From contig JAKAZA010000029.1 in the NCBI GenBank assembly GCA_021816155.1, positions 1 through 32,354 of the forward strand: DNA of 32,354 nt. The letters are read 5' to 3'. Numbering within the stretch: the first letter of the stretch is position 1; every line of letters begins with the position of its first letter. The stretch comes from Pseudomonadota bacterium. GTDB taxonomy: Bacteria; Pseudomonadota; Alphaproteobacteria; Caulobacterales; Caulobacteraceae. Under the pieces are notes generated by a model. It was not told the DNA's origin. It saw nothing but the letters and a program-made list of their open reading frames with translations, and ran no database searches. Below, one piece after another: positions 8,645-17,387 of the stretch. The position numbers were made by a program, and so were the translations under genes.

Positions 8645-9847
8645 TCAGACCGCCCTCGGCGGGTAACCCTCGGCGCGCAGGGCGTCCATGATCTCCTGGG
8701 TGTGCTGCGCGTCGCGCGTCTCGACCAGGATGTCGAACTCGGCGCCTTTGGCCGGCACGTCGAGCGCCAGGCGGTTGTGCGCCACCTCGATGATGTTGGC
8801 GCCGTGGCGTCCGATCACGGCCGAGACCGTGGCGAGCAGACCCGGGCGGTCGTCGCCGACGATGCGCAGCGAAACGAGCCGCTGGGCGCGCACGAGCTCG
8901 CGCGTCAGCACCGAGGCGAGCAGCCGCGGGTCGATGTTGCCGCCGGTGATGATCAGGCCGCACTTCTTGCCGCGGAAACGCTCAGGGAAGGCGAGCAACG
9001 CCCCCAGCGAGGCCGCGCCGGCGCCTTCGGCGACCGTCTTCTCGACGTTGCAGTAGAGCGCCACCGCGCGTTCGAAGAACGGCTCTTCGAGCAGCAGCAC
9101 GTCCTCGATCAGCGGTCGGGCGTTCTGGTAGGTCAGCTTGCCCACCTCGCGCACCGCGATGCCCTCGGCGATCGTCTGCCCCGCGCAGGGCGCATTGACG
9201 CCACGCATCCTGGCCGTGAAAGACGGGTACATGGCGGGCTCGACGCCGACCACCCGGATGTCGGGCTTCAGCGCCTTTGCGGCCGTGGCGACGCCCGCAA
9301 TCAGGCCGCCGCCGCCGATCGGCACCGGCAGCACTTCCAGGTCGGGCGCGTCCTCCAGCATTTCGAGCGCGATCACGCCCTGGCCGGCCATGATGTCCTC
9401 GTCGTCGAAGGGATGGACGAAGACGCAGCCGTGTGAGTCGCGCAGCGAGATGGCGTGCTGGTGGGCTGCGTCGTAGTTGTCGCCCTCGATCACGACGGCC
9501 GCCCCGAAGTCGCGCGTCTGTTGCACCTTTACGAAGGGCGTGCCGCGCGGCATCACGATCGTGACCGGGATGCCGAGCCGCTGGCCGTGGTAGGCTAGGC
9601 CCTGCGCGTGGTTGCCGGCGGACGCGGCGATCACGCCGCGCTTCTTCTCCGCGTCGGTCAACTGCAGCAGCTTGTTCAGGGCGCCGCGCTCCTTGTACGA
9701 GGCGGTGAACTGCAGGTTCTCGAACTTCACCCACACCTCGGCCCCGGTAATCTCGGACAACGTCCTCGAGAATCGGCACGGCGTGCGCTCGATGTGGCCG
9801 GCCACGCGGCCGGCGGCGGCCTTGATGTCGTCGAGGGTGAGGGTCAT
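8645..9847 (-). CDS. ilvA: Threonine ammonia-lyase (threonine dehydratase) with ACT domain
   Basis: 400 residues. This PLP enzyme deaminates threonine to 2-oxobutanoate, the first step toward isoleucine (or catabolic). The PLP lysine is Lys52 in FTASYKERGA; SAGNHAQG and the glycine loop PIGGGGLIAG bind the cofactor. After the catalytic domain (to about 320) there is one ACT domain (about 325-400: LRIVGDDRPGLLATVSAVIG). This single-ACT, roughly 400-residue form differs from the 500-residue E. coli IlvA with a double regulatory domain. The family name is secure, but whether the role is biosynthetic or degradative is not. It is the first gene of the run leading to argE. Confidence 0.92.
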   Translation of the reverse strand: MTLTLDDIKAAAGRVAGHIERTPCRFSRTLSEITGAEVWVKFENLQFTASYKERGALNKLLQLTDAEKKRGVIAASAGNHAQGLAYHGQRLGIPVTIVMPRGTPFVKVQQTRDFGAAVVIEGDNYDAAHQHAISLRDSHGCVFVHPFDDEDIMAGQGVIALEMLEDAPDLEVLPVPIGGGGLIAGVATAAKALKPDIRVVGVEPAMYPSFTARMRGVNAPCAGQTIAEGIAVREVGKLTYQNARPLIEDVLLLEEPFFERAVALYCNVEKTVAEGAGAASLGALLAFPERFRGKKCGLIITGGNIDPRLLASVLTRELVRAQRLVSLRIVGDDRPGLLATVSAVIGRHGANIIEVAHNRLALDVPAKGAEFDILVETRDAQHTQEIMDALRAEGYPPRAV

Positions 9848-9894
9848 GGCGGAGGGGTTGCGAAAAAGGCGCGCAACCTAGTGTCGGCAGGCCC

Positions 9895-10971
9895 TCACCG
9901 CAATCCGCGGATGAGGTCGATGCGGCGCATCGCCTTGCCGGGCAGTTCCGAGACGCCGCCGAGGCGCAACTGCTCGGCGGTCTGCCGCAGCGCGTAGGCG
10001 GCCTCGCGCATGAGCGTGGCCGCCGACGGCAAGCCGACGAAGCCATAGGTCAGCCGGGTCTGCGCGTTGGAAAGCTCGCGCTTGAACCGGTAGTCGCCGT
10101 AGCCGAGGTCGAGCCGCGTGTAGGGCGCATCGTCCATCCAGCGCAGGATGTCCTGGAACAGCAGCAGGCCCGGCGAATAGCGCTCGAACGCCGGTTCGTG
10201 GGCGATCATCCAGGCATGGATCACGCGCTCGCCCATCAGATGGAACTGCACGGCCGCCAGCCTGTCGCCGAAGTGCAGCGTGAAGAGCGTGCCGCCGTAG
10301 CCCGGCAGCTTCAGGGCGAACAGATCGTCCATAAGTCGCATCGTCCAGCCGGCTTCGAAGACGTCCGTCTGGCCGGTCAGCCGGTACTGCTCGCGCTTGA
10401 GCTCGAACAGGCGGTCGAAATGGGTCCGCGACGTCGACCAGGCCGTGAATTGCGGCTCCGCCACCTCTCGCGCCGCCTTGCGGCGCTTCCGGTCGAGGTC
10501 CTTGAGCGCTGAGACGCCGGCAGCGCGCCGTCCGGCGGCGTAGACCTCGTACCCGTCGGGCATGTCGATGAGCCACGAGACATGCTCGCCCCGACCGTAA
10601 GGCGCCAGCGCGGCGTCGTTCTCCAGCGCGTGGCTGAAGTCGTAGCGGCTGACGCCCAGCGCCCGCAGCAGCGCCTGCGGATCGACCACAAAGCCCGGCT
10701 CGGCGACCAGACCTTCGTAGTCGCACATGGCCCCGCCGGCGGCGATCGCGGTGATCTTGCCGGCGCTCACGGGCATGAAGGCGCGCGGCTCGCCCGCCTC
10801 GCTGACGACCGCCACGCGCACCCCGCGGCCGCCCTTGGCGGCCTCGACGCTCCTCGCCCAGCACGGCGACAGGAAGGGGGTGTCACGGCCCTCTGAAAGA
10901 CGCTGGAACTCAAGCCACCGCGTCTGCAGCGCCGGCGTCAGCTCCATCGGACGCAAGATGTCGATGTCCAC
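9895..10971 (-). CDS. CelD/BcsL-type GNAT acyltransferase
   Basis: 358 residues if started at GTG 10971-10969, which has GAGGA upstream; a TTG at 11022 would add 17 weakly conserved residues. The fold is the double-GNAT BioF2-like acetyltransferase (Pfam Acetyltransf_6) seen in proteins linked to cellulose and polysaccharide modification. Visible features are ALKDLDRKRRKAARE (basic helix), HFDRLFELKREQYRLTG, and C-terminal YSPGLLLFQDILRWM with LDLGYGDYRFKRELS, the usual end of the second GNAT domain. HfsK, a holdfast-modifying enzyme of Caulobacter, belongs to this family, so a surface-polysaccharide role is possible. No glycan genes are adjacent, so substrate and role are open. Confidence 0.8.
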   Translation of the reverse strand: MDIDILRPMELTPALQTRWLEFQRLSEGRDTPFLSPCWARSVEAAKGGRGVRVAVVSEAGEPRAFMPVSAGKITAIAAGGAMCDYEGLVAEPGFVVDPQALLRALGVSRYDFSHALENDAALAPYGRGEHVSWLIDMPDGYEVYAAGRRAAGVSALKDLDRKRRKAAREVAEPQFTAWSTSRTHFDRLFELKREQYRLTGQTDVFEAGWTMRLMDDLFALKLPGYGGTLFTLHFGDRLAAVQFHLMGERVIHAWMIAHEPAFERYSPGLLLFQDILRWMDDAPYTRLDLGYGDYRFKRELSNAQTRLTYGFVGLPSAATLMREAAYALRQTAEQLRLGGVSELPGKAMRRIDLIRGLR

Positions 10972-11061
10972 GCTTGAAGGCCGTCCTCGCGCCGGATGCT
11001 CGAGCGCGACGTTAGACCGCAAGCGTTGTGGAAAGGTTGCGGCCGACGCCGCGATTCAACC

Positions 11062-11457
11062 TCAGCGCTGAACGATCTGGGTCAGGACGCCGCCGGTGTG
11101 GGACGGGTGCACGAACACCTGGCCGCGAACGGGGTTGCCGGGGCCCGGGTCGCCCACCAGCCGCACGCCCTTCGCGCGGAGCTCAGCCAGCGTCTTCTCC
11201 AGATCGTCCACCTTCATCGCGATCAGGTGCACGCCCTCGCCCCGCTCCTCGAGCCGCTTGGCGATGGGCCCCTCGTTCCCGAGGTTCGACACCAGCTCGA
11301 TGTACGAGTCCGGGAAGCGGAAGAAGGCCATCGTCATCCCGGCCGCTGCGGATTCGCTCCGGTCGCTGACGCTCGCGCCGTACATCGCCTCGTAGCGGCC
11401 GATCGACGCCTCGAGGTCCTTCACCGCAACCACGACGTGGTCAACGCCCTTGAACAT
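11062..11457 (-). CDS. VOC/glyoxalase superfamily protein, methylmalonyl-CoA epimerase-like
   Basis: 131 residues from the ATG at 11457-11455, preceded by an excellent GGGAGGAAA; the longer open frame upstream is not real. Two beta-alpha-beta-beta-beta halves are visible: DHVVVAVKDLEASIGRYEAMYG (6-27) and GVHLIAMKVDDLEKTLAELRAKGVRLV (second half). The GQVFVHPSHTGGVLTQIVQ ending is that of methylmalonyl-CoA epimerases. Metal ligands His7 and the His of GVHLIA are kept, but the last ligand, normally Glu in VLxELV, is Gln here. It is divergent from a crotonase gene, fitting acyl-CoA metabolism. It may be an epimerase that uses Gln as a ligand, or a VOC enzyme with another substrate. Confidence 0.78.
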   Translation of the reverse strand: MFKGVDHVVVAVKDLEASIGRYEAMYGASVSDRSESAAAGMTMAFFRFPDSYIELVSNLGNEGPIAKRLEERGEGVHLIAMKVDDLEKTLAELRAKGVRLVGDPGPGNPVRGQVFVHPSHTGGVLTQIVQR

Positions 11458-11570
11458 GAGTTTCCTCCCTTGCTTGTCCGCGCGACCGCTAGCACGGTTG
11501 CCGCGGGGTGACGATTGAGACGACGCGCCGGTCGCGCTTTGATCGGCGCCTGCCATCCGGGAGCCGCGCC

Positions 11571-12359
11571 ATGACCGCTCACCACATCCGTTTCGAAGTC
11601 GAGCAGGACGGGATCGGGGTGATCACCATCGATCGCCCCGAGAAGCGCAACGCGATGACCTACGCCATGCTCGGCGCCTTCATCGAGGCGGTGGGCAAGG
11701 CCGGCGAGGACGAGCGGGTCCGCGTCCTGATCGTCAGCGGCGCCGGCGGCGCGTTCTGCGCCGGGACTGACCTCGCCGATCTCGCCACCATTCCCGGCGA
11801 GACGCGCGGCGTGCGCGGCCGCGCCGAGGAGCGCGGCGTCTGGTGGCCGATCACGGCGTGCCCGAAGCCGGTGATCGGGGCGATCGACGGCTATGCGGTG
11901 GGCATGGGCGCGGAGTTCACGAGCCAGTGCGACGTGCGCATAGCCAGCACCCGCGCCCGCTTCGCCTGGAACTTCGCCCACCGAGGCCTCGTGCCCGACA
12001 CCGGCGCGGGCTCGTGGTTGCTGCCGCGCCTGATTGGCCCTTCCCGCGCCCTGCGCCTGCTGTATTCCGGCGCGTTCCTCGAGGCGGCCGAGGCCAGGGA
12101 CATCGGATACGTGGCCGAGCTGGTCGATCCCGGCGCGCTGATGGACGCGGCCCGCGCGGAGGCGCAGCGCTACCTCGCCTCGTCGCCGTTCTCGCTGCGG
12201 CGGATGAAGGAGCTGGTCTGGCGCGGGCTCGAGAGCGATGTGGCCGAACACATGGAGCGCCACGTCGCGGCGCTCTCGGCCTGCTTCAAGTCCGAGGACC
12301 ACAAGGAAGGTGTCGCCTCGTTCCTCGAACGCCGCCCGGCCCGCTTCACGGGACGCTGA
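11571..12359 (+). CDS. Enoyl-CoA hydratase/isomerase (crotonase) family protein
   Basis: 262 residues from an ATG preceded by GGGAG. Crotonase enzymes act on acyl-CoA thioesters. The oxyanion-hole motif AFCAGTDL (61-68) and the GMGAEFTSQCD segment with Glu115 (equivalent to the first catalytic Glu of hydratases) are present. The second catalytic Glu of true hydratases falls at Phe135, so simple hydration is doubtful. Instead, GLVPDTGAGSWLLPRLIG carries Asp143, as in PaaG-type isomerases and other crotonases. Divergent from the VOC gene, it probably belongs to an acyl-CoA degradation step. Exact reaction unknown. Confidence 0.85.
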   Translation: MTAHHIRFEVEQDGIGVITIDRPEKRNAMTYAMLGAFIEAVGKAGEDERVRVLIVSGAGGAFCAGTDLADLATIPGETRGVRGRAEERGVWWPITACPKPVIGAIDGYAVGMGAEFTSQCDVRIASTRARFAWNFAHRGLVPDTGAGSWLLPRLIGPSRALRLLYSGAFLEAAEARDIGYVAELVDPGALMDAARAEAQRYLASSPFSLRRMKELVWRGLESDVAEHMERHVAALSACFKSEDHKEGVASFLERRPARFTGR

Positions 12360-12380
12360 AGCGCCCTCGGGGCAGGATGC

Positions 12381-14183
12381 TCAGACCGGGTCGAACTCGC
12401 TGACGAGGTGGCCCGGCGCGACCTCGATGAGCTTCGGCCGGTAGGGCGGATTCGAGTCGCGCTTGGAGGGCAGAAAACGCAGGGCGGCCTTCGGATCGAG
12501 CGGGCTCGGCGGCTCTCCCTCCAGCCGCACCCGCTGGCGCGCACGCTCACGGACCGGATCGGGGATCGGCGCGGCCGAAAGCAGCGCCTTCGTATAGGGA
12601 TGCATCGGCGAGGCGTAGAGCTGGTCGCGGTCCGCCATCTCCATCACCCGGCCGAGGTAGAGGACCATCACCCGGTGGCTGATCTCGCGCACCACGGCCA
12701 GGTCGTGGCTGATGAACATCATCGCCAGTCCCATGTCGCGCTGCAGTTCGATCAGCAGGTCGATGATCTGGGCGCGGATCGAGACGTCGAGCGCTGAGAC
12801 GGCTTCGTCGCAGATCACGAGCTGGGGGCTCAGGATCATCGCGCGGGCGATCCCCACGCGCTGGTTCTGCCCGCCCGAGAGCTCGTGGGGATAGCGGTTG
12901 ATCAGCTCCGGCGAGAGGCCGGCCCTGGCCATCATTTCCGCCGCCGCCGCCAGCCGCTCGGTCCGCGTCATCCTCGGACGGAACACCGACAGCGGCTCGG
13001 CGATCGACTCGCCGACGGTGGCGCGCGGATCGAGGCTGGCGAGCGGGTCCTGGAAGACGATCTGCAGGTCCTTGCGCGCCTCGCGCATCGCCCGCTGGTC
13101 GGCATGCGCGATATCGCGGCCGAGGACCGTCACCGCTCCGCCGGTGGCCGGGATCAGGTTCAGCACCGCCCGCGACAGCGTGGACTTGCCGCAGCCGCTC
13201 TCGCCGACGACGCCCAGCGTCTCGCCTTTGCGGATCGAGAAGCTGACGCCGTCCACGGCGCGAAGCTGCCGCATGCGGCCGAGCAGGCCCTCCGGCGCCG
13301 GGAACCAGACCTTCACCTCGTCGGCCCGGACCACCACGGGCGCGTCGTCCGGCGTCGGCGCCAGCGTTGGCCGGCCGCCGCGGTCGGTCCGGTCGAGCCG
13401 GGGGATCGCCGCCAGCAGGCGCTGCGCGTATTCGGTGCGAGGCGCGGCGAACAGCTGGGCTGCGTCGCCTTCCTCGACGTAGGCGCCGTCCTTCATCACG
13501 CACACGCGGTCGGCGAGGCGCGCGATGACCCCCATGTCGTGCGTGATCAGCACCATCGCCGCGCCGGTCTCGCGCTTCAGCTCGGCCATCAGGTCGAGGA
13601 CCTCGGCCTGCACGGTGACGTCGAGGGCGGTAGTCGGCTCGTCGGCGATCAGCAGGTCCGGCCCGCACGCCATCGCCGCGGCGATCATCACCCGCTGGCG
13701 CATGCCGCCCGACAGCTCGTGCGGATACTGGTCCATGCGACGCTTCGGGTCGGGGATGCGCACTTTCTCCAGCCACAAGCGGGCGTGATCCGCCGCGGCG
13801 CGCCGGCTCATGCCGAGGTGCACGCGCAGCGGCTCGGCGATCTGCTCTCCAATCTTCACGTGGGGGGTCAGCGCGGTGAGCGGGTCCTGGAAGATCATCG
13901 TAATCTTGGAGCCGCGGAAGGCGTTCAGCGCCTGCGGTCGCAGGCCCAGCAACTGCTCGCCGCGGAACGTCGCGGAGCCCGTTGCGCGGCCGTTCTGCGC
14001 CAGCAGGCCCATCACGGCCATGAACGTCTGGCTCTTGCCCGAACCGCTCTCGCCCACGACGCCCAGGCACTCGCCGGCCGCGACCTCGAGCGAGACACCG
14101 CGCACGGCCTCGACCTCGCCGTCGTGCGTGGCGAAGCGGACCGTCAATCCGTCGACGGCGAGGATCGGGCGGTCTTGCGCCAT
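12381..14183 (-). CDS. ABC transporter, fused double ATPase (peptide/opine/nickel type)
   Basis: 600 residues with two complete nucleotide-binding domains, as in YejF or GsiA. Domain 1 has Walker A GESGSGKS (44-51), signature LSGGMRQRV (from 158) and Walker B LLIADEP (178-184). Domain 2 has Walker A GESGCGKS (328-335), signature LSGGQNQRV and Walker B LVICDEA, the last with Ala replacing the usual Pro. The C-terminus is a shortened oligopeptide-type extension ([16 protein letters not shown]) without the CxFxxRC motif that follows in many relatives. It would power import of peptides or similar solutes. No permease or binding-protein gene lies on either side, so its membrane partners are encoded elsewhere. 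Confidence 0.92.
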   Translation of the reverse strand: MAQDRPILAVDGLTVRFATHDGEVEAVRGVSLEVAAGECLGVVGESGSGKSQTFMAVMGLLAQNGRATGSATFRGEQLLGLRPQALNAFRGSKITMIFQDPLTALTPHVKIGEQIAEPLRVHLGMSRRAAADHARLWLEKVRIPDPKRRMDQYPHELSGGMRQRVMIAAAMACGPDLLIADEPTTALDVTVQAEVLDLMAELKRETGAAMVLITHDMGVIARLADRVCVMKDGAYVEEGDAAQLFAAPRTEYAQRLLAAIPRLDRTDRGGRPTLAPTPDDAPVVVRADEVKVWFPAPEGLLGRMRQLRAVDGVSFSIRKGETLGVVGESGCGKSTLSRAVLNLIPATGGAVTVLGRDIAHADQRAMREARKDLQIVFQDPLASLDPRATVGESIAEPLSVFRPRMTRTERLAAAAEMMARAGLSPELINRYPHELSGGQNQRVGIARAMILSPQLVICDEAVSALDVSIRAQIIDLLIELQRDMGLAMMFISHDLAVVREISHRVMVLYLGRVMEMADRDQLYASPMHPYTKALLSAAPIPDPVRERARQRVRLEGEPPSPLDPKAALRFLPSKRDSNPPYRPKLIEVAPGHLVSEFDPV

Positions 14184-14317
14184 GGCGATTTTTGCGGCTC
14201 CTGTGGCTCCGGATTGGCGACCATAGCGGCCCTGAGAGCCTGAATGAACCTCACGCGAGGCCCGGGGGCTTCGGCCGGGCAGGGCGCCTCAGCTTCGTGG
14301 AGGCACGCGCCCAGGTC

Positions 14318-15436
14318 ATGAGCGGACGCGAGCGTTTGCAGGCGGCGGCTGCGCGCCTACGCTGCTGGCTGATGGACGACGCCCTGCCGATCTGGTGGGA
14401 GCGTGGCGCGGACCCGGCCGGCGGCTTCTGCGATCGCCTGGACCAGAGCGGCGCACCGTCCGCGCCGGCGTCGCGGCTGCGCGTCCAGGCCCGTCAGACG
14501 CATGTCTATGCGCTGGCCGCCCGGATGGGCTGGTCGGCCGCGGCCGAGGCCGCCAGCCGGCACGGCCTGGCCGCCGTCCGCGCTGCGCGGGGCGATGACG
14601 GCCTCTACCGGCTGGGCGGCTACCCGGTCGCCCACGACGGCATGGGCCTCGTCTACGACCAGGCGTTCGTGCTGCTGGCGCTTGCGTCATATCGCGCGGC
14701 GTTCGGCGGCGGCCTGGAGGCTGAAGCGGCGGCGTTGGCGCGGCGTCTGGAGGCGTTCGCCGATCCCGCCGGCGGCTATGGCGAGACGCCGGGTCTCGCC
14801 GCGCCGCTGTTCGCGAACCCGAACATGCACCTTTTCGAGGCGTTCCAGGCGTGGTCGCGTGCGTCGGACGACCCACTCTGGCCGGCGCTCGCCGACGCCG
14901 AGGCGCGGCTTTGTCTCGAGCGCCTCGTCGCGCCCGGCTCGGGAGCTCTCCACGAGGTCTACGACGCCGGCTGGCGAACGCCGGCCGATGCGGTCTGCTG
15001 GCCGGGGCATCTCTACGAATGGGGCTTCCTGCTGCTCGACTGGCCCGGCGCCGACGGGGCGAGCCGTGCGGCGGCCCTGCGCCTGATCGACGTCGCAGAG
15101 CGTCACGGCGTGGACCAGAAGCGCGGCGTCGCCATTTTCGCGCTGGACGGGGCCCTTGCGCCGCTGGATCGCGGCGCGCGGCTATGGGCGCAGACGGAGC
15201 GGGCGAGGGCTTGCGCGCGCGCCGCGGGGTCGACCGGCGACGCGACGCTCTGGGACGCCGCGGCCCAGGCGGCCGAGGCGCTGGAGGGCTTCCTCCAGGT
15301 TCCGACGCCAGGGCTGTGGCGCGACTGGATGGACGAGACCGGCGCGTATCGCGACGAGCCGGCGCCGGCCTCGAGCCTCTATCACATCGTAGGGGCCATC
15401 GCCGAGCTGACGGCGCGCGCGGCCGGCCCGGCGTAG
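14318..15436 (+). CDS. AGE-family sugar epimerase/isomerase (mannose isomerase-like)
   Basis: 372 residues from the ATG at 14318, with a GGAGG 14 bases upstream (rather far); the frame is open back to 14192 but that part shows no domain. Family members interconvert N-acylglucosamine/N-acylmannosamine, mannose/fructose or cellobiose through a ring-opened sugar in an alpha6/alpha6 barrel. Typical signatures are RLRVQARQTHVYA (His62), FANPNMHLFEAFQAW (His171), WPGHLYEWGFLLLDW (His231) and LYHIVGAIAEL near the end; the histidines are the catalytic and substrate-binding ones. A role with mannose or mannose 6-phosphate is most common in alphaproteobacteria. Its 3' end overlaps the convergent neighbour by 55 bases. 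Confidence 0.85.
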   Translation: MSGRERLQAAAARLRCWLMDDALPIWWERGADPAGGFCDRLDQSGAPSAPASRLRVQARQTHVYALAARMGWSAAAEAASRHGLAAVRAARGDDGLYRLGGYPVAHDGMGLVYDQAFVLLALASYRAAFGGGLEAEAAALARRLEAFADPAGGYGETPGLAAPLFANPNMHLFEAFQAWSRASDDPLWPALADAEARLCLERLVAPGSGALHEVYDAGWRTPADAVCWPGHLYEWGFLLLDWPGADGASRAAALRLIDVAERHGVDQKRGVAIFALDGALAPLDRGARLWAQTERARACARAAGSTGDATLWDAAAQAAEALEGFLQVPTPGLWRDWMDETGAYRDEPAPASSLYHIVGAIAELTARAAGPA

Positions 15437-16416
15437 ACGGTCTCGCCGACGAGGCCCATGTCGGCCAGCGTCGCGCGCACGGCGGTCTCCAGCGGTGTGT
15501 GCGGCTCCGCGCCCAGGAAGGCGACCAGTTTCGCATTGTCGAGGCCGATCGGCCTCTCCTGCAGGTATCGCATCTCCAGAAGTTCCCGGAACGTCTCGTT
15601 GACCGGCGAGAGCAGCCGAACCAGGAGCCAGGGGAAGGCGCGGATCCTCAGCTCCGGTCGGCCGGCCGCCCGGCGGACCGTCTCGGCGAGCTCGCCGCTG
15701 TGCTCCAGCCAGTGGCCGCGGAAATGGAACACTTCGAAGCCGCCTAGACGCTCCTCCAGCGCGACCAGCCGCGCCAGCGCCTCGCCCAGGTCGGGCATGT
15801 AGGCGAAGGCATGGCCGACGTGCGCCGGGCCGGCCCGGTAGACGCCGGTCAGGCGGTCGCCCTTGCGGGTGACGATCCACGACAGCGCGCTTGACGGCGC
15901 GGCGGGGCCGAAGAAGTCGCCCGCGCGCAGGATCAGCACCTTCACGCCGGTCTCGGAGGCCGCCTTCAGCCGCCGCTCCATCTCGACGCGGATGGCGCCC
16001 TTGCGGGTCGCGGGCCGCTGCGGCGCGTCCTCGCCGATCGCCGGGCCCGCGTCGGGGGCGTAGTTGTAGACGTTGCCTGGGATCACGAGGCGGGCGCCCG
16101 AGGCGCGCGCGGCGGCGATCGAGCTCTCCACCATGGGAAGGACCGTGCCTTTCCAGTTGCGGTAGCCCGGCGGGTTGACGGCGTGGACGATCAGCTGAGC
16201 GCCCTGCGCCGCTGCGACCACGCTGGCGGTGTCCATCGCATCGCCCTGGACGAAGTCGATCGGCGTCCGGGGGCCCAGCTTGCGGGCGGCGGCCGCCGGG
16301 TCGCGAGCCAGCGCCCGGACGCTCCAGCCGTGCTTGATCAGGGCCTGAGCGGCATGGGCGCCGAACGTGCCGGTCACGCCGACGACGAGCGCGGCCTTGC
16401 GGGGAAGAGGGGTCAT
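15382..16416 (-). CDS. NAD(P)-dependent epimerase/reductase (extended SDR-like)
   Basis: 344 residues from the ATG at 16416-16414, with GGAG seven bases upstream. The N-terminal Rossmann motif is GVTGTFGAHAA (a GxxGxxG variant), followed by FVQGDAMD and the conserved IVHAVNPPGY strand end. VYNYAPDAGP fits where an SDR Tyr-containing segment would lie, but the canonical YxxxK is not clear, so catalysis may differ from standard SDRs or the protein may be atypical (NmrA-like). It is transcribed divergently from a LysR gene across a 92-base region with paired direct repeats, which suggests control by that LysR. Substrate unknown. Confidence 0.8.
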   Translation of the reverse strand: MTPLPRKAALVVGVTGTFGAHAAQALIKHGWSVRALARDPAAAARKLGPRTPIDFVQGDAMDTASVVAAAQGAQLIVHAVNPPGYRNWKGTVLPMVESSIAAARASGARLVIPGNVYNYAPDAGPAIGEDAPQRPATRKGAIRVEMERRLKAASETGVKVLILRAGDFFGPAAPSSALSWIVTRKGDRLTGVYRAGPAHVGHAFAYMPDLGEALARLVALEERLGGFEVFHFRGHWLEHSGELAETVRRAAGRPELRIRAFPWLLVRLLSPVNETFRELLEMRYLQERPIGLDNAKLVAFLGAEPHTPLETAVRATLADMGLVGETVYAGPAARAVSSAMAPTM

Positions 16417-16464
16417 TGGGTGGCTCCGTGATAGGGTGGAGCGATGAATGCGCCTCGCGCGGAC

Positions 16465-16508
16465 TATACGTAATTGCCTGAATGTGTGCCGGCGGTATAC
16501 ATATTTGC
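16465..16508 (+). promoter_or_regulatory. Divergent promoter with two 13-bp direct repeats
   Basis: Two near-identical 13-mers, TATACGTAATTGC (16465-16477) and TATACATATTTGC (16496-16508), match at 11 of 13 positions and are 31 bases apart, about three helical turns. The second abuts the LysR ATG. The region is AT-rich against its surroundings. For lysR, TTGCCT (16474-16479) and TATACA (16496-16501) are spaced by 16 bases, placing the transcription start about at the ATG. On the other strand TATAGT (16468-16463) could be the -10 of the epimerase gene, though no good -35 is seen. Likely LysR operator and promoters. Confidence 0.5.
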
Positions 16509-17387
16509 ATGCCAAGCTGGGACCACTACCGAACGCTTCTGGCGGTGCTGGACGAGGGCAGCCTGTCGGGCGCCGCGCGCGCGCTGGGGCTGACCCAGCC
16601 GACGGTCGGCCGCCACGTCGAGGCCCTGGAGGGCGAACTCGGCGCGCCGCTGTTCACCCGGTCGGGCGGGGGTCTCGCGCCGACCGAAGCGGCGCTCGCC
16701 TTGCGCCCGCACGCCGAGGCGATGGCCGCCGCGGCCGAGGCGCTGGCGCGCGCCGCCTCGGGGGAAGCGGAGGCCACGCGGGGCGTCGTCCGGGTCACCG
16801 CCGCGCACGTGGTCGGGGTCGAGGTGCTGCCGCCGATCCTCGCCAGCTTCCACGAGGCGCATCCGGAGGTGACGATCGAACTCGCCCTTTCCGACCGCTT
16901 CGAGGATCTGCTCCGCCGCGAGGCCGATATCGCGGTGCGCATGGCGCGCCCGGCGCAAGGGGCTCTGCTGGCCAGGCGCGTGGGCTCGGTGAGGCTCGGG
17001 CTGTACGCTCATCGCCGCTATCTCGAGGCTCACGGGGCTCCGACGGGCCTCGACGACCCGCGAGCGTCGTCGATCGGCTACGACAGGAACCTCCAGATGG
17101 AACGCGCGCTCGCCGAGCGGCAGCTGCGTGTGAGCCGCAAGATGTTCGCGTTCCGCTCGGACAGCGACCTCGCCCAGTTCGCGGCCCTGCGCGCCGGGTT
17201 CGGCGTCGGGGCCTGTCAGGCGCCCCTCGCCGCGCGCGATCCTGACCTGGTCGAGGTGCTCGGCGGCGACTTCCGCTACGAGATGGAGGTCTGGGTCGCC
17301 ATGCACGAGGACCTGAAGTCGAGCCGCCGCATGCGCCTGATGTTCGACGCATTGGTCGAAGGGCTGGAGGCCTACGTCAGGTCGTAA
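16509..17387 (+). CDS. LysR-family transcriptional regulator
   Basis: 292 residues from the ATG at 16509. Residues about 1-60 are the winged HTH: YRTLLAVLDEGSLSGAARALGLTQPTVGRHVEALEGELGAPLFTR, the standard LysR pattern. The remainder is the two-lobed effector-binding domain. No ribosome site is visible before the ATG; a putative -10 ends seven bases upstream, so the mRNA may be leaderless. The divergent epimerase gene and the shared repeat region suggest that it regulates itself and that gene. Its 3' end overlaps the AraC gene by 16 bases. The effector is unknown. Confidence 0.92.
   Translation: MPSWDHYRTLLAVLDEGSLSGAARALGLTQPTVGRHVEALEGELGAPLFTRSGGGLAPTEAALALRPHAEAMAAAAEALARAASGEAEATRGVVRVTAAHVVGVEVLPPILASFHEAHPEVTIELALSDRFEDLLRREADIAVRMARPAQGALLARRVGSVRLGLYAHRRYLEAHGAPTGLDDPRASSIGYDRNLQMERALAERQLRVSRKMFAFRSDSDLAQFAALRAGFGVGACQAPLAARDPDLVEVLGGDFRYEMEVWVAMHEDLKSSRRMRLMFDALVEGLEAYVRS

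Noticed and set aside
14260-14280. Hairpin with a C(UUCG)G loop upstream of the AGE-family gene
   Set aside because: The stem needs a three-base bulge and has no clear function; not enough to call a regulatory element.
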